The notes: generated by a model from the letters alone, not told the origin. DNA of 64,000 nucleotides from Anaerostipes sp. (GCF_018381315.1 NZ_JAGZSD010000003.1:154192-218191), one strand, 5' to 3'. Shown: positions 45,618 through 54,028, counted from the stretch's first letter. Numbers and translations are program-made.

Positions 45618-46208
45618 ATGAGCAATGAAATTCCCGGATCCATGATCCAGCAGGGAAATACAATGAGGATCAATAATGGTTTCATAGAAGAAGTTTCCTG
45701 CAATAATAATTTTAGCGGATTTATATTAGTTTCTTACTCTGTACGTGAAAGAAATAATCTGACTTCCATCCAAACGATACGGTTAAACCTTAATAGAAAT
45801 ACGGTTATATTAAATACAAACGGACGAAATATGTGTCTGTGCTGCTTACGGGCGGGGATGTGGATAAATGCTGTATTCTCAGCACGTATGACCAGGAGTA
45901 TCCCGCCTCAGTCCAACGCTTTTTTGATTGCGGTCCGAAGAAATCCCCAGCCGTCGCCTTCTGTTTCAACTGGACGGATTACAATGATTGATTTTGACAA
46001 TAACTTTCTTTATACGGAAAATCCAAACAACAGAAATGACCAGACCAGATTTATTATCACGGACGAAACCACTTTTACAAATCGTTTTGGTTTGCCGATC
46101 AGGTTTGCTGATCTCTGGCCCGGCCAGATGGTGAGAATAACCCACGCCAACTTTCAAACTGCCAGCATCCCGCCACAAACAACAGCATTCCATGTACAGC
46201 AAATGTAG
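45618..46208 (+). CDS. Tandem-repeat protein of unknown function
   Basis: A 196-residue protein with no known domain recognised. It is built of two related halves, about residues 16-107 and 116-194: each begins with a GxI/GFI-type strand and FDNNF/CNNNF, continues with QTxR, has a WxNA or WPGQMV segment, and ends with SIPPQxxAF (SIPPQSNAF, SIPPQTTAF). This pattern suggests two copies of a small beta-barrel (OB-like) domain. No signal peptide. The ribosome site before the ATG at 45618 is weak (GGCGG), and ATG at 45663 is another possible start. It is followed by a strong terminator. Confidence 0.65.
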   Translation: MSNEIPGSMIQQGNTMRINNGFIEEVSCNNNFSGFILVSYSVRERNNLTSIQTIRLNLNRNTVILNTNGRNMCLCCLRAGMWINAVFSARMTRSIPPQSNAFLIAVRRNPQPSPSVSTGRITMIDFDNNFLYTENPNNRNDQTRFIITDETTFTNRFGLPIRFADLWPGQMVRITHANFQTASIPPQTTAFHVQQM

Positions 46209-46230
46209 CATAATACCGGTTTCGGATAAA

Positions 46231-46273
46231 AAGGCAGAGTGTGAAGTTCTGTTGAACTGGCACACTCTGCCTT
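46231..46273. terminator. Bidirectional terminator
   Basis: AAGGCAGAGTGTG (46231-46243) pairs perfectly with CACACTCTGCCTT (46261-46273), with T-runs on both strands, between the tandem-repeat gene (+) and the SDR gene (-). Confidence 0.9.
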
Positions 46274-46282
46274 TTCTTATAT

Positions 46283-47062
46283 TTAATACATACAGGATCC
46301 TCCTGTGAGATTAAACGACTGTCCGGTCATATAACCTGATTTTTGATCTGCCAGAAATAATACCAGTTGAGTTACATCTTCAAAAGAGCACAGCCGTCCA
46401 AGGGGAATATTCTCACAAAACCTCGGCATAACTTCTTCCTCTTTAATCCCTTTCTTTTTGGCATAATCCTTTGCCTGCCTGTCCCACATAGGCGTTTGGA
46501 CAACTCCCGGACATACTGCATTACAGCGGATGTTTGATGATGCAAATTCCATAGCGACAGACTGTGTCAGCCCGATGACTCCAAATTTACTTGCACAGTA
46601 TGCTGCATAACAATTCGTTCCCTTTTTCCCTGACTGAGATGAGAAATTAATAATGCTTCCTCCCTGATTATTTTTCATCATGTAGGTAACGGCTGCCTGA
46701 CAGCAGAAAAACTGTCCTTTTAAATTAATATCCAATGTACGGTCCCAGATTTCTTCTGTATGTTCCAAAAAAGGGATAATTACAGAAACACCTGCGCAGT
46801 TTATCCAGATATCAATTTTACCAAACTGAGCGAAAATTTCTTCGGCATCTCTCATAACTTCTTCCTTATTTGCTACATCGGCTTTCCATGCAGTTACTGC
46901 ATACCCTTTTGCCTTCAGTTTCTTTTCAAGATCCCTTCCGGCTTCAATATTAAAATCCAGTACTGCTACCTTGGCTCCCTGCTCTGCCAGTGCTTCTGCA
47001 CAGGCCCTGCCGATTCCGCTGGCTCCCCCTGCTACCACGGCTACTTTGTCTTTTAATGTCAT
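46283..47062 (-). CDS. SDR-family polyol/sugar dehydrogenase
   Basis: A 259-residue short-chain dehydrogenase. The dinucleotide motif is GGASGIG near residue 12, with INCAGV and the catalytic YxxxK in YAAYCASK. Its ATG overlaps the stop of the zinc-dehydrogenase gene (ATGA). In the PTS operon it probably oxidises the imported phosphorylated polyol (sorbitol-6-phosphate dehydrogenase-like) or reduces a keto sugar; substrate unproven. Confidence 0.85.
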   Translation of the reverse strand: MTLKDKVAVVAGGASGIGRACAEALAEQGAKVAVLDFNIEAGRDLEKKLKAKGYAVTAWKADVANKEEVMRDAEEIFAQFGKIDIWINCAGVSVIIPFLEHTEEIWDRTLDINLKGQFFCCQAAVTYMMKNNQGGSIINFSSQSGKKGTNCYAAYCASKFGVIGLTQSVAMEFASSNIRCNAVCPGVVQTPMWDRQAKDYAKKKGIKEEEVMPRFCENIPLGRLCSFEDVTQLVLFLADQKSGYMTGQSFNLTGGSCMY

Positions 47063-48117
47063 TCCAATTCCTCCTGAAATTTCACAACAATTCTGAATTT
47101 TTTGCCTTGTGCTGAAGCTTTCAACGCTTCTTCAAGCTGGCTGAAAGGATATTCATCACTGATAAAAGGCTTTAAATCAATGATCCCCTGGCTTGCCAGC
47201 CTGCAGGCTCTCTCATAATCCCTCTCATTGGAATTTGCAGTGCCCAGGATCCGTATTCCTTTTGCATGGATCCAGTTGGGATCAAAAGACACAGGAGCAG
47301 CCGGGGCAATAGAACTGTACAGCACAATTTTTCCCGCTGCCGCCACACAGGAAAAGCAATCCTTAAGCACCGCTGCAGACGGTGTTGTGTCAATGACAAT
47401 GCCTGCTTTATTTCCTCCGGTCACAGAGTCCACATAGTCTTCCAAATTCTGTTCGTATGGATTCACCGTGTAAGATGCCCCCAGCTGCTTCGCCAGGTTA
47501 AGCCGTTCTTCATGATGATCTGAGACAATCACCACAGCCCCTTTTTTAACTGCAACAGCTGCATGAAGCAGTCCCATGATTCCTCCGCCGATTACAAGAA
47601 CCGTATCTCCAAGCTGAATATCTGCCGTCTCTATACTGTGGATTACACAGGACAACGGTTCAATCAGAGCAGCTTCCGATTCACTGATATTCTCATATTT
47701 AAAACAGCAGTAATCAGGAACCACCAAATATTCACTGAATCCCCCAAATCCGTTATACGGAAGTCCTTTCCCTTTTTTCTCAAAATCGTAATGCAGACAG
47801 TTCTGCTGATTCCCGTTTTTACAATTACGGCAATTTCTGCACGGAATCATAACACCCGCTACAACTCTGTCTCCTTCTTCAAGTTCCTGTACATTGGCTT
47901 CCGGCCCGAGCTTAACAATTGTTCCGGCTATCTCATGCCCTCCGATAAATGGATAGGATATCTCTTTCTTTCCTGCGTACACCCGCTGTTCCCAGGTACA
48001 TACTGCACATGCATCAATTTTAAGCAGCACCTGATTCCCGGTTAATTCAGGGATGATACATTCCGTATATTCAATCTGAGAGATTCCTGTGAAAGCAGCT
48101 GTCTGAAATTTTTCCAT
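47059..48117 (-). CDS. Zinc-dependent medium-chain dehydrogenase (sorbitol/threonine dehydrogenase family)
   Basis: A 352-residue alcohol-dehydrogenase-like enzyme. Catalytic zinc residues are in CAVCTWEQ and GGHEIAG; the structural zinc loop is IPCRNCRNCKNGNQQNC; the NAD site is VLVIGGGIMGLLHA. It begins 3 bases after the PTS gene. With the SDR it may process a sugar alcohol brought in by the PTS. Confidence 0.87.
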   Translation of the reverse strand: MEKFQTAAFTGISQIEYTECIIPELTGNQVLLKIDACAVCTWEQRVYAGKKEISYPFIGGHEIAGTIVKLGPEANVQELEEGDRVVAGVMIPCRNCRNCKNGNQQNCLHYDFEKKGKGLPYNGFGGFSEYLVVPDYCCFKYENISESEAALIEPLSCVIHSIETADIQLGDTVLVIGGGIMGLLHAAVAVKKGAVVIVSDHHEERLNLAKQLGASYTVNPYEQNLEDYVDSVTGGNKAGIVIDTTPSAAVLKDCFSCVAAAGKIVLYSSIAPAAPVSFDPNWIHAKGIRILGTANSNERDYERACRLASQGIIDLKPFISDEYPFSQLEEALKASAQGKKFRIVVKFQEELE

Positions 48118-48120
48118 ATA

Positions 48121-49521
48121 CTATCTCCCCTTCTGTTCTTTTTCATATTTAAGCTTTCTGTACATTCCGAAAACGACCGCTCCAATCAGTGAACCGGTGA
48201 AAATAGCTACCAGCCATAAAACAGGATTGCTTACAAGCGGCAGGACCAAAAAACCTCCATGCGGTGCCGGATCTGTTATTTTAAATAAATAAGTCAAAGA
48301 TGCTGATATAGAACAGCTTCCCATAATAATCGGCAGGACTACAAGAGGATTTTTCAAAGCAAACGGAATTGCACCCTCTGTTATATGGGTTGCTCCAAGC
48401 AGAAAATTAACCAATCCCTGATTCCGCTCTTCCTCATCAAAATATTTCCGGAAAAGAACGGTTGCCAGACCTGTCATGATCGGAGGTGTAATACATGCTG
48501 CACTGACGCCTGCCATCACATAGAATTTTCCTTCCGCCAATAATGCGGTTCCTACCAGCCATGCTGCTTTATTAAATGGCCCTCCCATATCAAATCCGCT
48601 CATGCATCCAATAATCAGTCCTAAGATCAATGGATTAGAATCCGTAAACTGGCTGACGAAATTCACTAATCCTGTTGTCAGATTTGCCAGCGGTGTACAG
48701 CATAGGGTCATAACGACTCCGGTAATACAGACACCGCACAGCGGCAGCAGAAAAACTGCTTTGAGACCTTCCAGGCTTTTAGGCACAAAATTGAATACTT
48801 TCTTTAATCCCAGCATCAAATATCCTGCAAAAAAACCGCCAACCAGACCTCCTAAAAAACCTGCGCCGGTAGTATATGCTATCATACCGCCGACAAAACC
48901 CGAAACCATACCGGGCCGGTCTGAGATAGACTGTGCAATAAAAGCCGCCAGGATAGGCGTCATCAGGTTCATAGATATTCCGCCTATATTTTTCAAGTTG
49001 GCTGCAATTACATTGTACTGAACGCTTGATGGATCCGCAGAGTAAATCCCCCAGAAGAAAGAGATTGCCGTCAGTACTCCGCCGGCCACTACAAACGGTA
49101 TCATATTTGAAACACCATTCATCAAATGTTTATAAATCTGATGTGCAAATGATTCTGACTCCACTCCTGTACTGCTCTCAGCTTTTACTGTTTTTACCGC
49201 ATTTCCCTCTTTTATCGGAAGCTTTCCTTCGAGAGCCATCGTGACTAACTGATCTGCATCCTTAATTGCTTTTGAGACAGATACCTCAATACAAGGCTTG
49301 CCTGCAAACCGTCCTGCATTTACATCTTTGTCTGCACCGATGATCACCGCATCTGCTTCTCTGATTTCATCCTCTGTCAGTTCATTTTCTACTCCAATCT
49401 GACCGTGGGTTTCCACTTTTATTTGTATTCCATGCTGTCTGCCGGCCTCTTCCAGGGCCTCCTGAGCCATAAATGTATGGGCAATTCCCGTAGGACATCC
49501 CGTAATTGCTATAATTTTCAT
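48121..49521 (-). CDS. PTS fructose-family transporter, IIBC
   Basis: A 466-residue PTS permease. The IIB phosphocysteine is C9 in ITGCPTGIAHTFMAQEAL, followed after a linker by a IIC domain of the fructose family with about ten membrane segments (GFDMGGPFNKAAW, GATHITEGAIPFA). No IIA domain is fused and no IIA gene is adjacent, so it must take phosphate from a IIA encoded elsewhere. No 1-phosphofructokinase is nearby; instead two dehydrogenases follow, which suggests that the substrate is not plain fructose. Confidence 0.9.
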   Translation of the reverse strand: MKIIAITGCPTGIAHTFMAQEALEEAGRQHGIQIKVETHGQIGVENELTEDEIREADAVIIGADKDVNAGRFAGKPCIEVSVSKAIKDADQLVTMALEGKLPIKEGNAVKTVKAESSTGVESESFAHQIYKHLMNGVSNMIPFVVAGGVLTAISFFWGIYSADPSSVQYNVIAANLKNIGGISMNLMTPILAAFIAQSISDRPGMVSGFVGGMIAYTTGAGFLGGLVGGFFAGYLMLGLKKVFNFVPKSLEGLKAVFLLPLCGVCITGVVMTLCCTPLANLTTGLVNFVSQFTDSNPLILGLIIGCMSGFDMGGPFNKAAWLVGTALLAEGKFYVMAGVSAACITPPIMTGLATVLFRKYFDEEERNQGLVNFLLGATHITEGAIPFALKNPLVVLPIIMGSCSISASLTYLFKITDPAPHGGFLVLPLVSNPVLWLVAIFTGSLIGAVVFGMYRKLKYEKEQKGR

Positions 49522-49585
49522 CTAAACCCTCCTTTGTTGCTTTGTCTCTCTTCTCTCAAAAACAGCGCCGTTTCTTCGTGTCATT

Positions 49586-49614
49586 AATATAGCACAGACC
49601 TCTTAGGTTGAGAA
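49586..49614 (-). promoter_or_regulatory. Predicted promoter of the PTS-dehydrogenase operon
   Basis: On the minus strand TTCTCA (49609-49614), 17-base spacer, TATATT with extended TGC (TGCTATATT; hexamer at 49586-49591), about 65 bases before the PTS ATG. A DeoR-box-like TTGAGAACAG overlaps the -35. Confidence 0.55.
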
Positions 49615-49634
49615 CAGTTGGCGATTATAATGGA

Positions 49635-49688
49635 ATTTGAGCAGAAACAATCAAATATCCTGGTTATTTCTCTATTATTTGAGCAAAA
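49635..49688. promoter_or_regulatory. Direct repeats, probable DeoR-type operator
   Basis: ATTTGAGCAGAA (49635-49646) and ATTTGAGCAAAA (49677-49688) are near-identical and 42 bases apart, four helical turns, in the divergent region between the PTS operon and the DeoR gene. A further related TTGAGAACAG lies at the PTS promoter. DeoR-family repressors often bind spaced direct repeats and loop DNA. Confidence 0.6.
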
Positions 49689-49702
49689 CTTTTCACTTTT
49701 GA

Positions 49703-49731
49703 TTGAATTGTTTGCTATAGAAATTTATAAT
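49703..49731 (+). promoter_or_regulatory. Predicted promoter of the DeoR gene
   Basis: TTGAAT (49703-49708), 17-base spacer, TATAAT (49726-49731). Transcription would start only about 12 bases before the ATG, just enough to include AGGAGG. Confidence 0.65.
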
Positions 49732-49749
49732 GAATGCAGGAGGTAAGCT

Positions 49750-50508
49750 ATGATTTCATATAAACGCCAGGAAGAAATACTAAAATACTTAAGTGAACAC
49801 AAAAGTGCATCAATTGAAGAAATAAGTAAAAAGATATACTGTTCCCCTTCCACGGTCCGCAGAGATCTGAATGTCCTGCAGGATGAGGGCAAAGTCCGGA
49901 GAACCAGAGGCGGAGTTATTTTAATAGAGCAGGATTTGTCAGAACTTCCTTACCACTCAAGACTGATGAATCATTATCACGAAAAACAGCGAATCGCAGA
50001 CTACGCAGAACCTTTAGTGGAAGATGATATGACTTTATTTCTTGATTCCAGTTCTACCTGCATGTGCCTCGCTAAAAAGCTTAAAAATTTTAAAAATCTC
50101 AAATTGCTGACCAATAACCCCTTTCTTGCCTATGATCTGTCACAGAATACTAATATAGAAGTTTACTGCGCCGGAGGCAGAGTCTTCCCCAAATCTAATA
50201 CCATACAAGGCGCAGATACATGTAAATTTGTCATGCAGTACCACTCTGATATTTTTTTTGTCAGCTGCAGGGGTCTGGATGCCCAGGCAGGGCCAACCGA
50301 TTTCATCAGTGAATCTGCCCAAACAAAATATTTCTTTGCCATTAACTCAAAAAAAACTGCCCTGTTAGTGGACAGCAGTAAATTTCAGCGTATCTATAAT
50401 TATGGAAGTCTGGATTTTTCTATGATTGATTATATTATATGCGACTGTGAACCAACGCGGGATATAATAGAAGCCTGTGAGCAGCATGATATTGAACTGA
50501 TTTATTGA
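49750..50508 (+). CDS. DeoR-family transcriptional repressor
   Basis: A 252-residue regulator. The N-terminal helix-turn-helix reads ASIEEISKKIYCSPSTVRRDLNVLQDEGKVRRTRGG, the DeoR signature; the C-terminal sugar-phosphate-binding domain has LFLDSSSTC, LLTNN, and DSSKF. AGGAGG precedes the ATG. It is divergent from the PTS-dehydrogenase operon and probably represses it until a phosphosugar binds. Confidence 0.92.
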   Translation: MISYKRQEEILKYLSEHKSASIEEISKKIYCSPSTVRRDLNVLQDEGKVRRTRGGVILIEQDLSELPYHSRLMNHYHEKQRIADYAEPLVEDDMTLFLDSSSTCMCLAKKLKNFKNLKLLTNNPFLAYDLSQNTNIEVYCAGGRVFPKSNTIQGADTCKFVMQYHSDIFFVSCRGLDAQAGPTDFISESAQTKYFFAINSKKTALLVDSSKFQRIYNYGSLDFSMIDYIICDCEPTRDIIEACEQHDIELIY

Positions 50509-50550
50509 ATCTGCTCTCCCGTCTCAAATAACAACATTTCTTATTTAGTA

Positions 50551-50595
50551 AATATAGCATGGTGTCCATATTATGTGTGGACACCATGCTATATT
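50551..50595. repeat. Perfect 17-bp palindrome between convergent DeoR and tail-fibre genes
   Basis: AATATAGCATGGTGTCC (50551-50567) pairs perfectly with GGACACCATGCTATATT (50579-50595) around an 11-base loop. It may act as a shared terminator, though no U-run follows on either strand. Thirteen bases of its arm (AATATAGCATGGT) recur at 51565-51577 just upstream of the fibre gene, so that gene is flanked by an inverted copy. Confidence 0.7.
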
Positions 50596-50623
50596 GAATA
50601 GTCCGTTTGATCATATTCTAATT

Positions 50624-51523
50624 TTAAATGTTGCGAATAAAATAGAGCTGTGCCACAATTGTTTGATCCGTATAATTTGTATTTACAGCCATATTTCTAA
50701 TGTAAGCATTCACATAATTTCCGTCAATCCAAGCATTATACACACGCAGATTACTTGTTTCAGATTTAAATTCTCCAATTCCTAATATCCTATACCCACT
50801 CGGAGTTGTAAAAGGTATTTTTACATTTGGTGTACCTCCGGCATTAATTGATACTTTTGTGCTGAATGCTCTGTTTATCACTATATCTCTAAGAAGATTT
50901 TTTAAATTTGTTTCTTTCAAATTCACCTCTGCTTTAGAATATACATCTGCAGCATTTGCTTTTTGACTGCTAACCGTACCTAAATCCATATTTAAGATAT
51001 CAATTTTACCTTCCAGAACCTCAACAGATCTGTTAAGGCTATTGATCTCATTGCTATGAATCTGGTGCTGTTCTATACTAACCAGCCCGTTGGAATCTAG
51101 ATGTACCTCAAATGAAGGTGTACTGGAAGTCTTAAAATAGAAATCCCACGTGATAGAAAACCCTGGACTGTCTGTTGCTGAAGGAATGTATTTTGCCTCT
51201 GATGCCTGAGCCAGACAGTAAAGAATCTCCCCTTCCTCAGGATCCTGAGCATAAATGCCAATCTGCCAAAGATCATAACCCTCTCCCAATTTTGTATTTT
51301 CCAGCAATACTGGAACAATGATTTTATTTTCTTCTGTCCTTATTGGCTGTAAATCGATTCTATTTCCTCCTTCTGTCACACTTGTCTGCTGTCTCAGGTT
51401 CACCAAAGGTACTTTAGCTGCTCCGGTCATTACTTTTGTAATATTTAATGTCTGCCCGTTAACCAATTTCGACTGCAAGGCTGCCCCCTTGTCTGTTAAA
51501 ACTGTATTTTCCCAAATAGTCAT
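50624..51523 (-). CDS. Orphan phage tail-collar-fibre protein, copy 1
   Basis: A 299-residue protein. Residues 1-155 match the N-terminal module of phage tail fibres (MTIWENTVLTDKG, LRQQTSVTEGG, DLWQIGIYAQDPEEGEILYC, DSPGFSITWDFYF), close to copies at 57490 and 58660. Residues 155-200 look coiled-coil-like; the C-terminus (about 210-299, PFTTPSGYRILGIGEFKS, WIDGNYVNAYIRNM) is unique in the window. No capsid, terminase, portal, baseplate or integrase gene lies nearby, and no signal peptide is seen. It could be a receptor-binding cassette kept outside a prophage or a reused fibre. RBS AAAGGAG precedes the ATG. Confidence 0.78.
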   Translation of the reverse strand: MTIWENTVLTDKGAALQSKLVNGQTLNITKVMTGAAKVPLVNLRQQTSVTEGGNRIDLQPIRTEENKIIVPVLLENTKLGEGYDLWQIGIYAQDPEEGEILYCLAQASEAKYIPSATDSPGFSITWDFYFKTSSTPSFEVHLDSNGLVSIEQHQIHSNEINSLNRSVEVLEGKIDILNMDLGTVSSQKANAADVYSKAEVNLKETNLKNLLRDIVINRAFSTKVSINAGGTPNVKIPFTTPSGYRILGIGEFKSETSNLRVYNAWIDGNYVNAYIRNMAVNTNYTDQTIVAQLYFIRNI

Positions 51524-51560
51524 ATTTTTCTCCTTTTTAATTTATCATTAACACTGTAAA

Positions 51561-51640
51561 GAAAAATATAGCATGGTACAACGGGCAGTGTGGGCAAATT
51601 TTCTTTGGCACGGTTTTATTTGATTTTCACTGAATGCAAT
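51561..51640. promoter_or_regulatory. Upstream element of tail-fibre copy 1, shared with copy 2
   Basis: On the plus strand blocks read ATATAGCATG, GGGCAGTGTGGGCA and TTTGGCACGGTT. The same order and spacing appear at 58590-58665 upstream of copy 2 (ATATAACATG, GGGCAATGTGGACA, TTTGGGGCGTTT). On the minus strand it contains the extended -10 TGCTATATT preceded by a conserved CCACA-TGCCC in place of a normal -35, suggesting a promoter that needs an activator or alternative sigma factor. Confidence 0.55.
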
Positions 51641-51741
51641 ACAACATATTTGGCTTCTTTTTTCATATCTGATGAAAATTGTATATAAATTTATGATATA
51701 ATTCATATAACACATTTACACTGCATTAAGGGAGGTTTTAC

Positions 51742-52842
51742 ATGAAGAAAAATCAAAGTCTTTATCTCAAAAGAGCAATTATACTTTTGTTATGCTTCAC
51801 ATTGGGAGCAGGTTGCTTTTTGAACACAAGCCAAAAAATCCATGCTTCCAGCGGAGGATGGAAAAGCCAATATTATGAGATTTCGTCTGCAGATGGCACC
51901 AAGATAAGATTTGAGACTTTAACTAATAAGGGTGATGCAACACTGATAACAATCACCAAGGGTACATCAAAAAAATATGCCCTGATTGATACAGGAATTC
52001 AAGCAGCCAATGTAGCAACTACTCTTGCAAAAAAAGGAATTAAACGAATTAATTATTTGATTTTAACACATAACGACGGGGACCATATCAATGGATTAAA
52101 AAATTTCAAAAAAGAAGGAATAAAAGTTTCTAATCTATATTATAACTATATCGGTTCAAAAGGGGATGAACAGCGTAAAATTTACGATCTGCTGGACTAC
52201 GTTAAAACGATAAAAACCAGTGTTATCACAGGTTCAGCAATCAGGATCAGAGATGCAGAAAATCATAGCAGCACAGCATATAATATTAACATGGATAATA
52301 ATTCATATCTGAAAGTATGCAGAGGAAGACTCTATAAACTCTCTAAAACATCTGATACAAAGGGTTATGATTTTATTATAATTCCACCCATTACAGACAA
52401 TATCATAAACAATGGTGCCTGGAGCATAAACAATGCTTCAATGATGGTTGTCATTCAAACTGCTTCTGACCGTGTCATCCTGGGCGGTGATATACAAGCA
52501 ACAGCTATGGACGCAATCAATAAATATAAAGATAATTCCATTATTAAATCATTGCCGAATGACGCATATTCTTATTATTATGGTATAGAAAATTATATTT
52601 TTAATTCTAATACGAATAAAAGGTATACAGCTTATAAAGTATCACACCATGGCACCGGAAACAATCGCAATATGGAAGCATCTCCTTCCATTATTGCTGT
52701 AGAACAAAAATTTATATCAAGTATTCTCCCTAATGCACTGGTTTTGACCGGATATAATACTGATAAAGCTAATGCCGAATATTTTCAATCTATTTTCAGT
52801 TCAGCAAAAAGATATAGTATTTTTGGAAATAAGGGACTTTAA
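51742..52842 (+). CDS. Secreted metallo-beta-lactamase-fold protein (ComEC-type hydrolase domain)
   Basis: A 366-residue protein with an N-terminal signal sequence (about residues 8-36, ALIAL-type hydrophobic core then HASS). The MBL metal motif is THNDGDHINGL (H110, D112, D114, H115), with GGDI near 250 and SHHGTGNN near 305. This set resembles the extracellular MBL domain of ComEC/Rec2, here without membrane channel. Such stand-alone forms may be secreted nucleases or phosphodiesterases; substrate unknown. It is AT-rich compared with the rest of the window and has no clear operon partner. An extended -10 TGATATAAT (51694-51702) and AGGGAGG precede it. Confidence 0.82.
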   Translation: MKKNQSLYLKRAIILLLCFTLGAGCFLNTSQKIHASSGGWKSQYYEISSADGTKIRFETLTNKGDATLITITKGTSKKYALIDTGIQAANVATTLAKKGIKRINYLILTHNDGDHINGLKNFKKEGIKVSNLYYNYIGSKGDEQRKIYDLLDYVKTIKTSVITGSAIRIRDAENHSSTAYNINMDNNSYLKVCRGRLYKLSKTSDTKGYDFIIIPPITDNIINNGAWSINNASMMVVIQTASDRVILGGDIQATAMDAINKYKDNSIIKSLPNDAYSYYYGIENYIFNSNTNKRYTAYKVSHHGTGNNRNMEASPSIIAVEQKFISSILPNALVLTGYNTDKANAEYFQSIFSSAKRYSIFGNKGL

Positions 52843-52890
52843 GATAAACGCCTTTCACTATCCCTTTGGTCTTCTTCTGGTTTAAAAAAT

Positions 52891-52934
52891 AACACGTGTA
52901 AAACTTTCTATTAAAATAAGTTTTACACGTGTTA
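52891..52934. terminator. Perfect 16-bp hairpin, probable terminator
   Basis: AACACGTGTAAAACTT (52891-52906) pairs with AAGTTTTACACGTGTT (52919-52934). No strong U-run follows, as with the palindrome at 50551. It lies between the MBL gene (+) and the small peptide gene (-). Confidence 0.65.
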
Positions 52935-52964
52935 CTTCGTTATGGCCTTATCTGAAATAAGACA

Positions 52965-53060
52965 TTATTTTTTGTTTCTGCTTATGATAGAACAGCTGAA
53001 TGCCGCAAATAATCCCATTAAAATCCACGGAAATGCTGCTTCCATAAAGTCGCTGATCAT
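52965..53060 (-). CDS. Small membrane peptide, 31 residues
   Basis: Short open frame with an excellent ribosome site (GGGGGAGGGAAAATG at the start). It begins MISDFMEAAFPWILMGLF and continues as a single hydrophobic helix, then ends SRNKK, a positive cytoplasmic anchor; so a one-pass membrane peptide. It lies between convergent larger genes with no overlap. It could be a toxin-like or regulatory small protein; nothing specific is recognised. Confidence 0.6.
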   Translation of the reverse strand: MISDFMEAAFPWILMGLFAAFSCSIISRNKK

Positions 53061-53113
53061 TTTCCCTCCCCCTTTATAAATCCAAGGCATACTGTAAAAC
53101 AAACTTAATTTTG

Positions 53114-53878
53114 TTATTGTTTACAAAACAACACATTGTTTACTTGCTCAGTTATATATATTTCATTACCCAAAATTTCAAGCTTATAGCTCTCAATAAT
53201 GTTCTTGTCATGTTTCTTCAACAATTCATCAAATCTATAAGCAGAATCTTTTTTCTTTGGGAACCGAATGGAACTGTCAAAAGATTTTACGAACTTTAAC
53301 CCTGCCTCCGTGCATATTTGCTTCCATTCATCCTTTGTATAAAACTTAATATGTCCATCTTTTTTTAGCTGCATATATTCGTCCACAAACCGGCTGGCGT
53401 CATCAGCATTAGGCGCAGGATCTGAAATAAACAAAAAACCTCCTGATTTTAAAACACGGCTGACTTCTGAGATACTTTTTTGTATTGCAGGAAAATGATG
53501 CAGAGCGTATCTCGAAATAACCATATCAAATTCATTATCCTCAAACGGAAAGCTGACACCGTCATAGGCGGTAAATTCGATATTTCTAATCCCTTCTTTT
53601 TCTGCTTTCATTCTATTAGCTTCTAATGTTTTATCTACAATATCTAAACCAGTTATAAATATATCAGAAAAATTCTCCGCAATAGGAAAAGACAAATAGC
53701 CACTTCCAGTGCCTAAGTCTAAAATTTTCATTCCAGATTTGATTGGTAAAAAATCAAGAATTGCTTTTAAATGCTGCTTATCCTGTGTCTGTTTATTATA
53801 AAAATCTCCAGAAGAGAAACTCTTCTCAAATGCCTGCTTTGTAGCGATGATACTTTTTTCAATCTCCATCGAAATCAT
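53114..53878 (-). CDS. Class I SAM-dependent methyltransferase
   Basis: A 254-residue methyltransferase. Motif I is ILDLGTGSGYLSFPIA, followed by acidic ITGLDIVDKT and the post-motif region DMVISRYALHHFPAIQKSISEVSRVLKSGGFLFISDPAP, typical of the UbiE/Methyltransf_11 group. The substrate is unknown. ATG at 53878 has GGAAAG upstream; ATG at 53869 is another possible start. Confidence 0.88.
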   Translation of the reverse strand: MISMEIEKSIIATKQAFEKSFSSGDFYNKQTQDKQHLKAILDFLPIKSGMKILDLGTGSGYLSFPIAENFSDIFITGLDIVDKTLEANRMKAEKEGIRNIEFTAYDGVSFPFEDNEFDMVISRYALHHFPAIQKSISEVSRVLKSGGFLFISDPAPNADDASRFVDEYMQLKKDGHIKFYTKDEWKQICTEAGLKFVKSFDSSIRFPKKKDSAYRFDELLKKHDKNIIESYKLEILGNEIYITEQVNNVLFCKQ

Positions 53879-54028
53879 CTCACTTTCCGTTGTATAATTG
53901 AATTTGCTGTTATGTTATAGTTAAGTACTATTATCTCATAAAGAACAATAAAAGAAAATCACCATGCTTTTCTTTTTATCGTGATAAAATATTAGTGAAC
54001 AAATAATATTATATATGGAGGAAAAATT

